Below the pieces are notes generated by a model. The model was not told the origin of the DNA. It saw nothing but the letters and a program-made list of their open reading frames with translations, and searched no databases. The position numbers were made by a program, and so were the translations under genes. Of a stretch of 64,000 bases of DNA, positions 45,707 through 54,077 are shown piece after piece (position 1 is the stretch's first letter; the number at the start of each line of letters is the position of its first letter). The stretch lies in contig NZ_BAKF01000005.1 of assembly GCF_000614025.1 (NCBI RefSeq), forward strand, positions 1-64,000, written 5' to 3'. The stretch is from Prevotella aurantiaca JCM 15754 (GTDB taxonomy: Bacteria > Bacteroidota > Bacteroidia > Bacteroidales > Bacteroidaceae).

Positions 45707-48269
45707 GATTACACATAAAAACCGAGCAGCAAGAATTGCTTTCTTGCTACTCGGCTTATTTATAGGGATAACAACGACAGTGGCGCAAGACCTGCACTGC
45801 ACAGTGATTGACGCCCAAACGCAAGATACTATTGCGTATGCAAATGCCACTTACAGAAGTTTAAAGATTGCAACTTCGGCCGACCAAATAGGTCAATTCA
45901 CCATTGCAAGACATAATGGAGAACTCCTTGAAATTACATCGGTAGGCTATAAACCACGCAAAATAAAGATTACGGAAAAGACTCCTAACGAACTTCTAAT
46001 TACTTTAATAGCTACTTCGAAACAATTAGATGGCGTTGTGGTAAAGGCAAAGCGCCGCCATAGGTATTCAAGAAAGGACAATCCAGCCGTGGAACTTATG
46101 CGACGAGTCATCGCTGCAAAGCAAAAGACAGACCTAACCAACCACGACTTCTATCAATATGATAAGTATCAGAAGGTAACAATGGCTCTTAACAACATCA
46201 CCCAAGCCCAATTGGAGACGGGAATGTTTAAGAATTTGCCTTGGTTAAAGGAACAAGTGGAGATGTGTCCTTATAATAATAAGTTGATATTGCCTATCTC
46301 TGTAGATGAAACGGTAACGCAACACATCTACAGAAAGTCTCCGAAAGATGAGAAAGACATTATAAAAGGTCAGAGCACAAAGGGTATTTCGCAACTACTT
46401 CAGACGGGCGAAGCGATGAATACCATTATAAAAGACTTGTTTAAAGACATAGATTTGTACGACGATCAGATAGAATTGTTGCAGGCACGCTTCCCATCTC
46501 CTATTGGTTCGACTGCCATTTCGTTCTACCACTTCTACATCGACGACACGGTAAAGGTGGGCAACGACGAGTGCATACGCCTCCAATTCATGCCCGCAAA
46601 CCAACAAGACTTTGGCTTTAGAGGCGAGTTGTATGTGCTAAACGATGGTTCTCTGCACGTAAGAAAGTGCGATATGCAGCTTCCTGCAGGCACTGGCGTG
46701 AACTTTGTAGCCGCTATGAAGTTCAAACAAGAGTACTCTAAGCTTCCAAATGGCCAATGGGCGCTCACCACAGACGACATGATGGCAGAGTTAGAGATAG
46801 TTAGTATGCTCCAACAGATGCTCATTATCCGCACAACAGGGCTTCAAAACTATTCGTTTGAGCCTATAGAGCCAAGCCTTTTCAAGGGAAAAGCAAAGAA
46901 AAAGTACGACTCTCACGCGAAAATGAGGGACGATAGCTTCTGGGAAGAGCACCGTACGACTGCATTATCGAAGAGCGAACACGGCATGGGAGACTTTATT
47001 AAGCGCATGGGACGTACCAAAGGCTTCAAGACAGTTATGTTTGTATTTAAAACTTTCATGGAAAATTTCGTGGAAACGGGGTCTGAAAACACACCAAGTA
47101 AGGTGGATATTGGTCCTGTAAACACCTTTATATCGAAGAACTATACAGACGGAATACGCTTAAGAGCCTCTGCTCGAACCACTGCAAACCTTAGTCCGCA
47201 TTGGTTTGCTGAGGGATATTACGCTTACGGAACGAAGTCAAAGAGCCACTATTATGGCAGTAAAATAACGTATTCGTTTAATAAACCGGAGTATCAACCG
47301 ACTGAATTCCCAATCCGAACCCTCTCATTTGAGTCGTATCGGGACTTGGAATCGCCATCAGATAAGTATCTTGTACACAACAAGGACAATATTTTTATGA
47401 CCTTCCGTCCCGTAAAAGTTGAGAAGCTCTACCTATTTAATAGGCAAAGATTGGGCTTCCAATGGGAAACCGACTATGGTCTTTCTACGCAATTGAAGCT
47501 CAATACTGAGAGTAATCGCCCTATGGGAAAACTCATTTATGAGCGTATGGACGGCTCGTTTGTTGATAAGGTGCGCATGACATCGTTCACTTTAGGCTTC
47601 GATTACCGCCCAGGACAGAGTTATATCAATTCGAAACAGCGTCGAATAGAGGTGAATTTAGATGCTCCGCAGTTTACATTGACCCACACAATCGGTCTTA
47701 AAAACGTGTTAGGAAGCCAGTTTACGTACAACCTTACCGAATTTTCAGCTTACAAACGCCTATGGTTGGGAAGCTGGGGAAACTTCGATATGCGTTTAAT
47801 GGCAGGTGCACAATGGAACAAAGTGCCTTATCACTTGCTCATAATGCCTCCAGTTAACACTTCACTTTTCGAACATCAAGGGTCGTTTAACCTCATGGAG
47901 AACATGGAATTCCTTAACGATCGCTTTGCACAATTCAATCTTGCGTGGAACTTGGAAGGTAAAATCTTCAACCGAATTCCACTCGTTAAGAAGCTGAAAT
48001 GGCGCGAGTATGTTGCGTTTAAGGGAATGTGGGGACACCTTACCGACAAGAACAATCCGTTGTTGCCACAGAATGTTGCTGACACCGAGCTATATAAGTT
48101 CCCTGAAGGCACCAATGTAATGACCAATACCCCATACTTAGAGCTTGTATTGGGAATACATAACATCTTCAGAATGCTTGAAATTGACTATGTACGACGC
48201 CTTACTTACACCAACTTGCCAGGCATTTCCAAGCACGGCATACGTCTTGGCTTCAATGTAGTGTTCTAA
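45690..48269 (+). CDS. DUF5686 outer-membrane protein with CarboxypepD-regulatory domain
   Basis: An 859-residue protein from MKKLTKITHKNR at 45690 (a start at 45681 is an alternative), with a signal peptide ending TTTVAQ. An N-terminal regulatory beta-sandwich (CTVIDAQTQDTIAYANA, DQIGQFTI) precedes a long region with many outer-membrane-type strands that I assign to DUF5686. No TonB plug is evident. The start lies inside the MIPS gene, so the two are coupled. Role unknown; an envelope protein in the inositol-lipid operon. Confidence 0.75.
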   Translation: MKKLTKITHKNRAARIAFLLLGLFIGITTTVAQDLHCTVIDAQTQDTIAYANATYRSLKIATSADQIGQFTIARHNGELLEITSVGYKPRKIKITEKTPNELLITLIATSKQLDGVVVKAKRRHRYSRKDNPAVELMRRVIAAKQKTDLTNHDFYQYDKYQKVTMALNNITQAQLETGMFKNLPWLKEQVEMCPYNNKLILPISVDETVTQHIYRKSPKDEKDIIKGQSTKGISQLLQTGEAMNTIIKDLFKDIDLYDDQIELLQARFPSPIGSTAISFYHFYIDDTVKVGNDECIRLQFMPANQQDFGFRGELYVLNDGSLHVRKCDMQLPAGTGVNFVAAMKFKQEYSKLPNGQWALTTDDMMAELEIVSMLQQMLIIRTTGLQNYSFEPIEPSLFKGKAKKKYDSHAKMRDDSFWEEHRTTALSKSEHGMGDFIKRMGRTKGFKTVMFVFKTFMENFVETGSENTPSKVDIGPVNTFISKNYTDGIRLRASARTTANLSPHWFAEGYYAYGTKSKSHYYGSKITYSFNKPEYQPTEFPIRTLSFESYRDLESPSDKYLVHNKDNIFMTFRPVKVEKLYLFNRQRLGFQWETDYGLSTQLKLNTESNRPMGKLIYERMDGSFVDKVRMTSFTLGFDYRPGQSYINSKQRRIEVNLDAPQFTLTHTIGLKNVLGSQFTYNLTEFSAYKRLWLGSWGNFDMRLMAGAQWNKVPYHLLIMPPVNTSLFEHQGSFNLMENMEFLNDRFAQFNLAWNLEGKIFNRIPLVKKLKWREYVAFKGMWGHLTDKNNPLLPQNVADTELYKFPEGTNVMTNTPYLELVLGIHNIFRMLEIDYVRRLTYTNLPGISKHGIRLGFNVVF

Positions 48270-48292
48270 AAACGACAGATTAAAACACCAAT

Positions 48293-48338
48293 AAAAAATG
48301 TAGAGATAAACCTTTCGGCTTGTCTCTACATTTTTTTT
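48293..48338 (+). terminator. Terminator of inositol-lipid operon
   Basis: AAAAAATGTAGAGA (48293-48306) pairs with TCTCTACATTTTTT, followed by a continuing T run to 48338. It lies 24 bp after the stop. Confidence 0.88.
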
Positions 48339-48412
48339 ATTCTTTAAAAAGCATTTACACCTTATATATAATAGGCATCAGTGATTGGTTGAAACAGCAT
48401 TACAACCTTCCG

Positions 48413-49819
48413 CTACCTTACATATTCCAAAGCTTTTCCTATTACCTTGTTAATATCAACCTCCAAAAAACGATAGTCATCTACCGACACCATGCTTGGA
48501 ATATTCATGACACGATCGAACGATTTGTATTTTCCTTCATCTTCATCTACAACCATTTGATAAAGCACACCATTGTGACAAACCTTTCCATGTCGCTGTA
48601 TTGAATCTTTAGTTACGGCAAAACAACCCAACAACTCCATGAAACTATCTTCCACTTCAATGGCTGTAAAGAAGTCTAACAGCTGATTTTCTCTCACTCC
48701 CAAGCGTCTTAGCAAAGCAATAAGCTTTACAAGCGGCGTGTCAGATAGGAAGTGGAAGTCGTCAGTTACGCTAACTTCCTCTTTAATATAGGCATCTTCA
48801 AAGTTGTCAAGCACCTTAACAACATCTCTTGAATCGTTCTTTTCCAGCTTAATACCCACTGCCGACAAGCCCTTAGTTACGATATCAAAGTCCACTTTGC
48901 ATTCTTCTTTAACATAAGCCTGCAACGAACTCTTTGCATGATCGCTTACAGAGTGATAGAAAATATGCTTTGAAACAAACTCTTTGATATATCCTTCATA
49001 GTTAGCATCACCATAGTAATTCCTAAATACCGTGCTCATTGCTACGCTATCCATAATGAAGATAATCTTGTCAAAGCCAAATTTATTAAGGAACTGTGCC
49101 TTGTTGTCCGAATCATATTCAAACTCTACAATATCCTTCCTTGTTAGTTTCTTATCAGAATGTGCCGAGAATATATTGAAAATGCCGAACAAATGAACAG
49201 GGACAATGCGGTCGAAGTCTTCTATCAGAAGCACTGTTGTCTTCTTTTTCCCTGCTACGCACCTCGTTATCAGCCAATTCAGCGGGTCCAATTCAGTCAT
49301 ATTATTGGCTTCAGCAGAATATTTCGTAACAGATTTCGTAGCCTTATCAAATTCAGCTGCCTCTAAATATTCTTTAAATCCTTTCAATTTTTTACACTGA
49401 TTGCTAAATCCTTCAGCAATATTTATGGCACCTTTTAAGAGTGTTCCAAGCTCGTTTCCATTCCTTAACACCGATGGAACATACCTCATAATATCTTTTA
49501 TAACATCCAAAGGACGTTCGTTCAAGTACCATTGCAGCAAAATTGGAGCAGGAACATTAATACTTGGATTAAGCGAACCATCTAAAACCAACTGTGCAAG
49601 CAAGTCTCTTTTGACGTATTCAATAATCTGTTCGTTTGCTGTAAGTTGGTAATTGATAGGTGTGAGTGAGTAAAAAGCATATTGGTTGCTATACTTTTCT
49701 TTGAACTTGTTTAGGAATTCGGTTTTCCCATCGCCGAGTTTTACGGATAAAATGGTTCTATCTACCTCTTCTTCATTCAAATGATGGTAAAACGCCGTTA
49801 GTTTTTTTGTAATATCCAT
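48413..49819 (-). CDS. KAP-like P-loop NTPase, orphan
   Basis: A 468-residue protein from MDITKKLTAFYHHL at 49819 (an in-frame start at 49909 is possible). Near the N terminus the nucleotide loop reads LSVKLGDGKTEFLNKF (LGDGKT at residues 28-33) and lacks the first glycine of a standard Walker A. Walker B is VLLIEDFDRI near 193-204, the hhhh-E/D-D-x-D-R pattern of KAP and related STAND NTPases. The C-terminal half is acidic and helical. Unlike typical KAP proteins I see no membrane insertion. It is isolated, with its own promoter and no partner gene. A defence role is possible but unproven. Confidence 0.6.
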   Translation of the reverse strand: MDITKKLTAFYHHLNEEEVDRTILSVKLGDGKTEFLNKFKEKYSNQYAFYSLTPINYQLTANEQIIEYVKRDLLAQLVLDGSLNPSINVPAPILLQWYLNERPLDVIKDIMRYVPSVLRNGNELGTLLKGAINIAEGFSNQCKKLKGFKEYLEAAEFDKATKSVTKYSAEANNMTELDPLNWLITRCVAGKKKTTVLLIEDFDRIVPVHLFGIFNIFSAHSDKKLTRKDIVEFEYDSDNKAQFLNKFGFDKIIFIMDSVAMSTVFRNYYGDANYEGYIKEFVSKHIFYHSVSDHAKSSLQAYVKEECKVDFDIVTKGLSAVGIKLEKNDSRDVVKVLDNFEDAYIKEEVSVTDDFHFLSDTPLVKLIALLRRLGVRENQLLDFFTAIEVEDSFMELLGCFAVTKDSIQRHGKVCHNGVLYQMVVDEDEGKYKSFDRVMNIPSMVSVDDYRFLEVDINKVIGKALEYVR

Positions 49820-49931
49820 GGGGATTTGTTGGTTAATTATCTGAAACTTAGTGATTAATCTTAGTTGCGTTACCACGTCGTAATGCCGCCCTGCATGCAG
49901 AGCATACACTTCGGTTTAGTGGCTAACGACA

Positions 49932-49962
49932 CAAAGTTACTAATTATTTTTTGTAATGCAAA
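49932..49962 (-). promoter_or_regulatory. Promoter of KAP-like NTPase gene
   Basis: On the minus strand TTTG (complement of 49959-49962) lies 19 bp from TAACTTTG (complement of 49932-49939). This implies a leader of about 100 bases if translation starts at 49819. Confidence 0.8.
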
Positions 49963-50043
49963 ATAATGCCAAAGTTTTTCTTTTATAAAATGAAAGTTTT
50001 TTAATGCAATGATGCAATCAAGACTGTTGAAAGATCATACAAG

Positions 50044-50230
50044 TGTAAAGAAATCACCAAACAGAAAATATCGTGTAACCATCTCACTTTCAATCCCTTG
50101 CAAAAGGGGTTGTTTTACGTGGTAAAACAGGCTCTTTTGCACGGTAAAACAGGCTCTTTTGCAACGCAAAACAGGCACTTTTAGAACACAAAACAATTGG
50201 TGTCGTTTTTCAATGGTATTTTTCTTTACA
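50044..50230 (-). repeat. Interspersed four-module element, copy I (all modules parallel)
   Basis: Termini are TGTAAAGA (50044-50051) and TCTTTACA (50223-50230), 187 bp. Plus-strand modules are AAAAGGGGTTGTTTT, AAAACAGGCTCTTTT (twice) and AAAACAGGCACTTTT. In element orientation the order is forward, forward, forward, constant, so the central hairpin of the other copies is missing. The copy lies in the 49820-50369 gap between two minus-strand genes. Confidence 0.85.
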
Positions 50231-50369
50231 GAAGAAAGCGGTTTTTTCAACGTATCAAACCCTTGTTTTGGGGCCGAAATATACTGTTTATATATTTACA
50301 AAAAGGGAGCTAAAAAGGCACAAAAAAGTAAAGGAAATGAGCAGAAAGCGAGAGAACTATCTCTCTATT

Positions 50370-50840
50370 TTACTCGTGATGGTATGGTTCACCCTTAATA
50401 ATGCTGCACGCTCGATAGAGTTGTTCAACGAAAATCAGGCGTACCATCTGGTGAGAGAAAGTCATTTTAGAAAGCGAAATCTTTTCGTTGGCACGATCGT
50501 ACACCGCATTAGAAAATCCATAAGGGCCACCGATAACAAACACAAGTCGCTTTGCTGTGTTCTGTTTCTTTTGCAACCATGCGGCATAGTCTACCGAACG
50601 GAACTCTTTACCGTGCTCGTCGAGCAGCACAACCGTATCAGACGTTTGTATTTCCTTTAGTATCATCTCGCCTTCGCGGTCCTTTTGCTGTGCTTCCGAT
50701 AGCTTTTTGGTGTTCTTCAGTTCGGGTAACGTAATGATATTAAACGGCAAATAGTGGCCTATGCGCCCCGTATAGTCGGCAATGGCACGCACAAACACCT
50801 CTTCGTTTGTTTTTCCAACTAATATTAAAGTAGCCTTCAT
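50370..50840 (-). CDS. rlmH: 23S rRNA (pseudouridine1915-N3)-methyltransferase RlmH
   Basis: RlmH is a SPOUT methyltransferase that methylates pseudouridine 1915 in helix 69 of 23S rRNA. The 156-residue protein has the usual length and the family motifs KTNEEVF, LLDEHGKEFRS, FVIGGPYGFS (knot, SAM binding) and SLSKMTFSHQMVRLIFVEQLYRA (shown in part). It lies 3 bp downstream of the DUF4491 gene. Confidence 0.95.
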   Translation of the reverse strand: MKATLILVGKTNEEVFVRAIADYTGRIGHYLPFNIITLPELKNTKKLSEAQQKDREGEMILKEIQTSDTVVLLDEHGKEFRSVDYAAWLQKKQNTAKRLVFVIGGPYGFSNAVYDRANEKISLSKMTFSHQMVRLIFVEQLYRACSIIKGEPYHHE

Positions 50841-50843
50841 TCT

Positions 50844-51149
50844 TTACTTTTTATACGCATCTTTGCGCTTAGGGTTCATCGGAAACCACCCTTTTCTTAC
50901 ACGGTCTACCTGTTCGAAAAGTTCTCCGATACCCCAAAGCAATGACGCTCCCGTTACACCAAGCAGGGCCGACCAAAACAATTCGGCTATGAACAGGGCC
51001 GAAACACAGCATATTATGCCTCCAACGAGCCACATCCACCAACCTTTTGTGCCGAAATAGTATTCCCATTTAATTACTGCGGGGTGCAGCAAGCCTATTA
51101 TAAAAAAGGTACAAATGGCAAGAATAACACCTTTATAATATAATTCCAT
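50844..51149 (-). CDS. DUF4491 small membrane protein
   Basis: A 101-residue protein with three hydrophobic helices, starting MELYYKGVILAICTFF at 51149. The pattern YYFGTKGWWMWLVGGI and a basic C terminus (MNPKRKDAYKK) fit what I know as DUF4491, a Bacteroidota family of unknown role. It overlaps nothing and is followed within 3 bp by rlmH, so the two are probably co-transcribed. Confidence 0.72.
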   Translation of the reverse strand: MELYYKGVILAICTFFIIGLLHPAVIKWEYYFGTKGWWMWLVGGIICCVSALFIAELFWSALLGVTGASLLWGIGELFEQVDRVRKGWFPMNPKRKDAYKK

Positions 51150-51238
51150 GATTCTATTTTTTAGCTTTAATTTCTTAAACTGGACACAAAAATACAAAAA
51201 TATTCCCATAATTAGACTAATAATCCTATTATTTTCTG

Positions 51239-51246
51239 TATATTTG
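51239..51246 (+). promoter_or_regulatory. -7 box upstream of phosphohexomutase gene
   Basis: TATATTTG matches TAnnTTTG. It lies about 125 bp before the start codon at 51372. A clear -33 box was not found. Confidence 0.5.
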
Positions 51247-51371
51247 CAGTACTATATGCGTGCGATACAACTTCGTTTGTTCAACGGCAATAGTGCGCAG
51301 GTAGCATCAACTAAATTATTATAACATACGAGAGTCATTGAATAGCGCTCTCTAAAAATTATCAGGAAACT

Positions 51372-53117
51372 ATGCAGAACAAAGAACTTATTGCCCAATG
51401 CGAGCAAAAAGCAAAACAATGGCTTGATCCTGCTTTCGACGAAGCAACCCGCAAGGCCGTTCAAGATATGTTGGACAGCGACAACAAAGACCTTCTTATT
51501 GAGTCGTTCTATAAAGACCTTGAGTTCGGAACAGGCGGTTTGCGTGGCATTATGGGCACTGGCACTAACCGAATGAACGTTTATACCGTAGGAATGGCAA
51601 CACAGGGATTTGCTAATTACCTTAAGATGAGCTTCAAAGATAAAGAGCAAATCTCGGTAGTAGTGTGCCACGACTGCCGCAACAACTCTCGTTTGTTTGC
51701 CGAAACAGTTGCTAATATCTTCTCAGCAAATGGCATTAAGGTTTATCTTTTCGAGGATTTACGCCCTACTCCAGAGTGCTCTTTCGCTATCAGATACTTT
51801 AAAGCGCAAGGCGGTGTAAACATTACTGCAAGCCACAACCCACGCGAATACAATGGCTATAAGGCTTATTGGGACGACGGTGCGCAAGTATTGGCTCCTC
51901 ACGATAAGGGTATTATCGACCAAGTGAATCTCGTTAAGATTGAAGATGTGAAGTTCGAAGGCAACAAAAACCTTATCGAAATCATTGGAGAAGACGTAGA
52001 TAAAGTTTATCTTGAGAACGTAAAGACGGTTTGTATCGACCCTGAAGTTATCAAACGACAACACGATCTCTGCATTGTTTACACTCCATTGCACGGCGCA
52101 GGCCGCGTTATGATACCACGAGCACTAAAAGATTGGGGCTTCACCAACATACATTGCGTTGAGGAACAGATGGTGAAAGACGGCAACTTCCCTACTGTAG
52201 ACCGTCCAAACCCTGAAATTGCCGAAGCGCTTACGCTTGGTTTGCGCGACGCTAAGAAGCTCGATGCCGACATATTGATGGCTTCTGACCCTGACGCAGA
52301 CCGTGTTGGAATGGCTTGTAAGGATAGTAATGGCGAGTGGATTCTTATCAATGGTAACCAAACATGCTTGATTTTCCTTTGGTATATCATTACAAACAGA
52401 CAGGCTTTGGGTAAGATGACACCGAAAGACTATATCGTTAAGACCATCGTAACCACTGAAGTAATTGCCGAAATAGCTAAAAAGCAACACATAGAAATGC
52501 GCGATTGCTACACAGGTTTCAAGTGGATAGCTCACGAAATCGCCATCTCAGAAGGTGAAAAGAACTATATCGGAGGCGGAGAGGAAAGCTATGGCTTCAT
52601 GGCATCGGACTTTAACCGCGATAAAGATGCTGTTAGTGCATGTGCTTTGCTCGCTGAAATCTGTGCATACGCTAAGGATAAGGGCAAGACACTATATGAT
52701 TTGCTCATGGATATATACCTTGAATACGGCTTTAGCGAGGAGTTTACCATCAACGTTGAGCGTCCAGGAAAGAGCGGAGCAGACGAGATTCAGCAGATGA
52801 TGCGCGACTTCCGTGCTAACCCTCCAAAGGAATTGGGCGGCAGTACTGTTTGTTTGTGGAAGGATTATGCTTCTCTTGAAGCTACTGATGCAGAAGGAAA
52901 CAAGACCAAACTCGTTATGCCTGAAACAAGCAACGTATTGCAATGGTTCTGCACTGACGGCACAAAGGTGAGCGTTCGTCCTTCGGGAACTGAACCAAAG
53001 ATTAAGTTCTATCTCGAAATAAAGGATAAGATGCAAACTGCAGCAGACTTTAAGGCTTGCCGTGCACGTGCTTACGAAAAGATTGAGGGCATTAAAAAGA
53101 GCCTTGGTTTAGCATAA
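51372..53117 (+). CDS. Phosphoglucomutase/phosphomannomutase
   Basis: A 581-residue alpha-D-phosphohexomutase. Motifs are in order: FGTGGLRGIMGTGTNRMN, the catalytic serine in TASHNPREYNGYK, the metal site DPDADRVG, the sugar loop GGGEESYG and the phosphate loop RPSGTEPKIKFY. The length and the GTGTNRMN start fit the long phosphoglucomutase/phosphopentomutase-like type, which interconverts glucose 1- and 6-phosphate. Specificity is not certain. It is a single-gene transcript ended by a perfect terminator. Confidence 0.9.
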   Translation: MQNKELIAQCEQKAKQWLDPAFDEATRKAVQDMLDSDNKDLLIESFYKDLEFGTGGLRGIMGTGTNRMNVYTVGMATQGFANYLKMSFKDKEQISVVVCHDCRNNSRLFAETVANIFSANGIKVYLFEDLRPTPECSFAIRYFKAQGGVNITASHNPREYNGYKAYWDDGAQVLAPHDKGIIDQVNLVKIEDVKFEGNKNLIEIIGEDVDKVYLENVKTVCIDPEVIKRQHDLCIVYTPLHGAGRVMIPRALKDWGFTNIHCVEEQMVKDGNFPTVDRPNPEIAEALTLGLRDAKKLDADILMASDPDADRVGMACKDSNGEWILINGNQTCLIFLWYIITNRQALGKMTPKDYIVKTIVTTEVIAEIAKKQHIEMRDCYTGFKWIAHEIAISEGEKNYIGGGEESYGFMASDFNRDKDAVSACALLAEICAYAKDKGKTLYDLLMDIYLEYGFSEEFTINVERPGKSGADEIQQMMRDFRANPPKELGGSTVCLWKDYASLEATDAEGNKTKLVMPETSNVLQWFCTDGTKVSVRPSGTEPKIKFYLEIKDKMQTAADFKACRARAYEKIEGIKKSLGLA

Positions 53118-53135
53118 ACAGCAATGCTGTAATAT

Positions 53136-53167
53136 AAAAAAAGCCTCGCAATTGCGAGGCTTTTTTT
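53136..53167 (+). terminator. Perfect palindromic terminator
   Basis: Bases 53136-53167 form an almost complete palindrome (core GCCTCGCAATTGCGAGGC) flanked by A and T runs. It lies 19 bp after the phosphohexomutase stop. Confidence 0.92.
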
Positions 53168-53387
53168 ATGCTTTGAGGGTGGTACCATCTATCGATTATT
53201 GTTGTTCCTCCTTCCGTTATTATGGATTCTGACTTTCTAAAGAAGGTTTTCAGCTTCCTTTTTTCACTTCTTCGTTTTCCTTATGTGGACATTTGGAAGG
53301 TTATCTTTCACTCTCCTAAATTGTTCTTCAGTCACCTTTGTTATACGAAGATGTGCAATTGACCCAGCAAAAGCAACTTGCTTACTT

Positions 53388-54067
53388 TTACTTTATAACT
53401 GTTGCTTTAATAATACGAATATCGTTTACTGGGCGGTCGTGGCTGTCTGTGGTGGTACGTTGTATCTTTTCAACAACATCAAGTCCTTCGAGCACTTCGC
53501 CAAACACGGTGTACGAGCCATCGAGATGTGGTGTACCACCAATTGTTTTATACACTTCGCAGAGTTCAGGAGTAAGTTTTACCTTTCCATCAGTGTATTT
53601 TTCGATACGACTTTGCGCCCATTCCAATTGTTTGTCGGTAACTTCTGTCCCCACACAATATAGAATTGAGTAGACGACGAGGCACGTTCAGGGTTTACGT
53701 CGTCGCCCTCTCGTGCAGCAGCCAATGCACCACGTTTGTGGTAAAGTTTAGGAAAACAAATCTCAGCAGGTATGCTATACGATTCAGGAGTGTCGCCAAG
53801 CAATTGTCCTTGCGTAGCTGTCTTCGATGCTAAATCGCCCGTTTGCACCATGAAATCCTTGATAACACGATGGAAAAGTACGCCGTTGTAAGCGCCACTC
53901 TGTACCATTTTCAAGAAGTTGTCGCGATGTTTTGGGGTCTCATTGTAGAGCGCAAGGCGGATAACACCGCTATCTGTAACAAGTTCTACCTCGCTGCGCA
54001 CATTGTTTTGTGCCTGCGCCCATGCAGCAACCAGGCAGAAAAGAAGAAGAGTGATGGTCTTTTTCAT
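53388..54067 (-). CDS. Secreted cyclophilin-type peptidyl-prolyl isomerase (frame interrupted)
   Basis: A periplasmic prolyl isomerase. The signal peptide ends AAWAQAQ. Cyclophilin motifs are visible: HRDNFLKMVQSG, GVLFHRVIKDFMVQTGD, SSSTQFYIV and TPHLDGSYTVFGEV. The frame breaks near 53642, where adding one G gives GQKVTDKQLEWA. Restored length is 226 residues. The family speeds cis-trans isomerisation of proline bonds and aids envelope protein folding. It lies 10 bp downstream of the COG0523 gene. Confidence 0.88.
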
Positions 54068-54077
54068 ATTGTCATTT

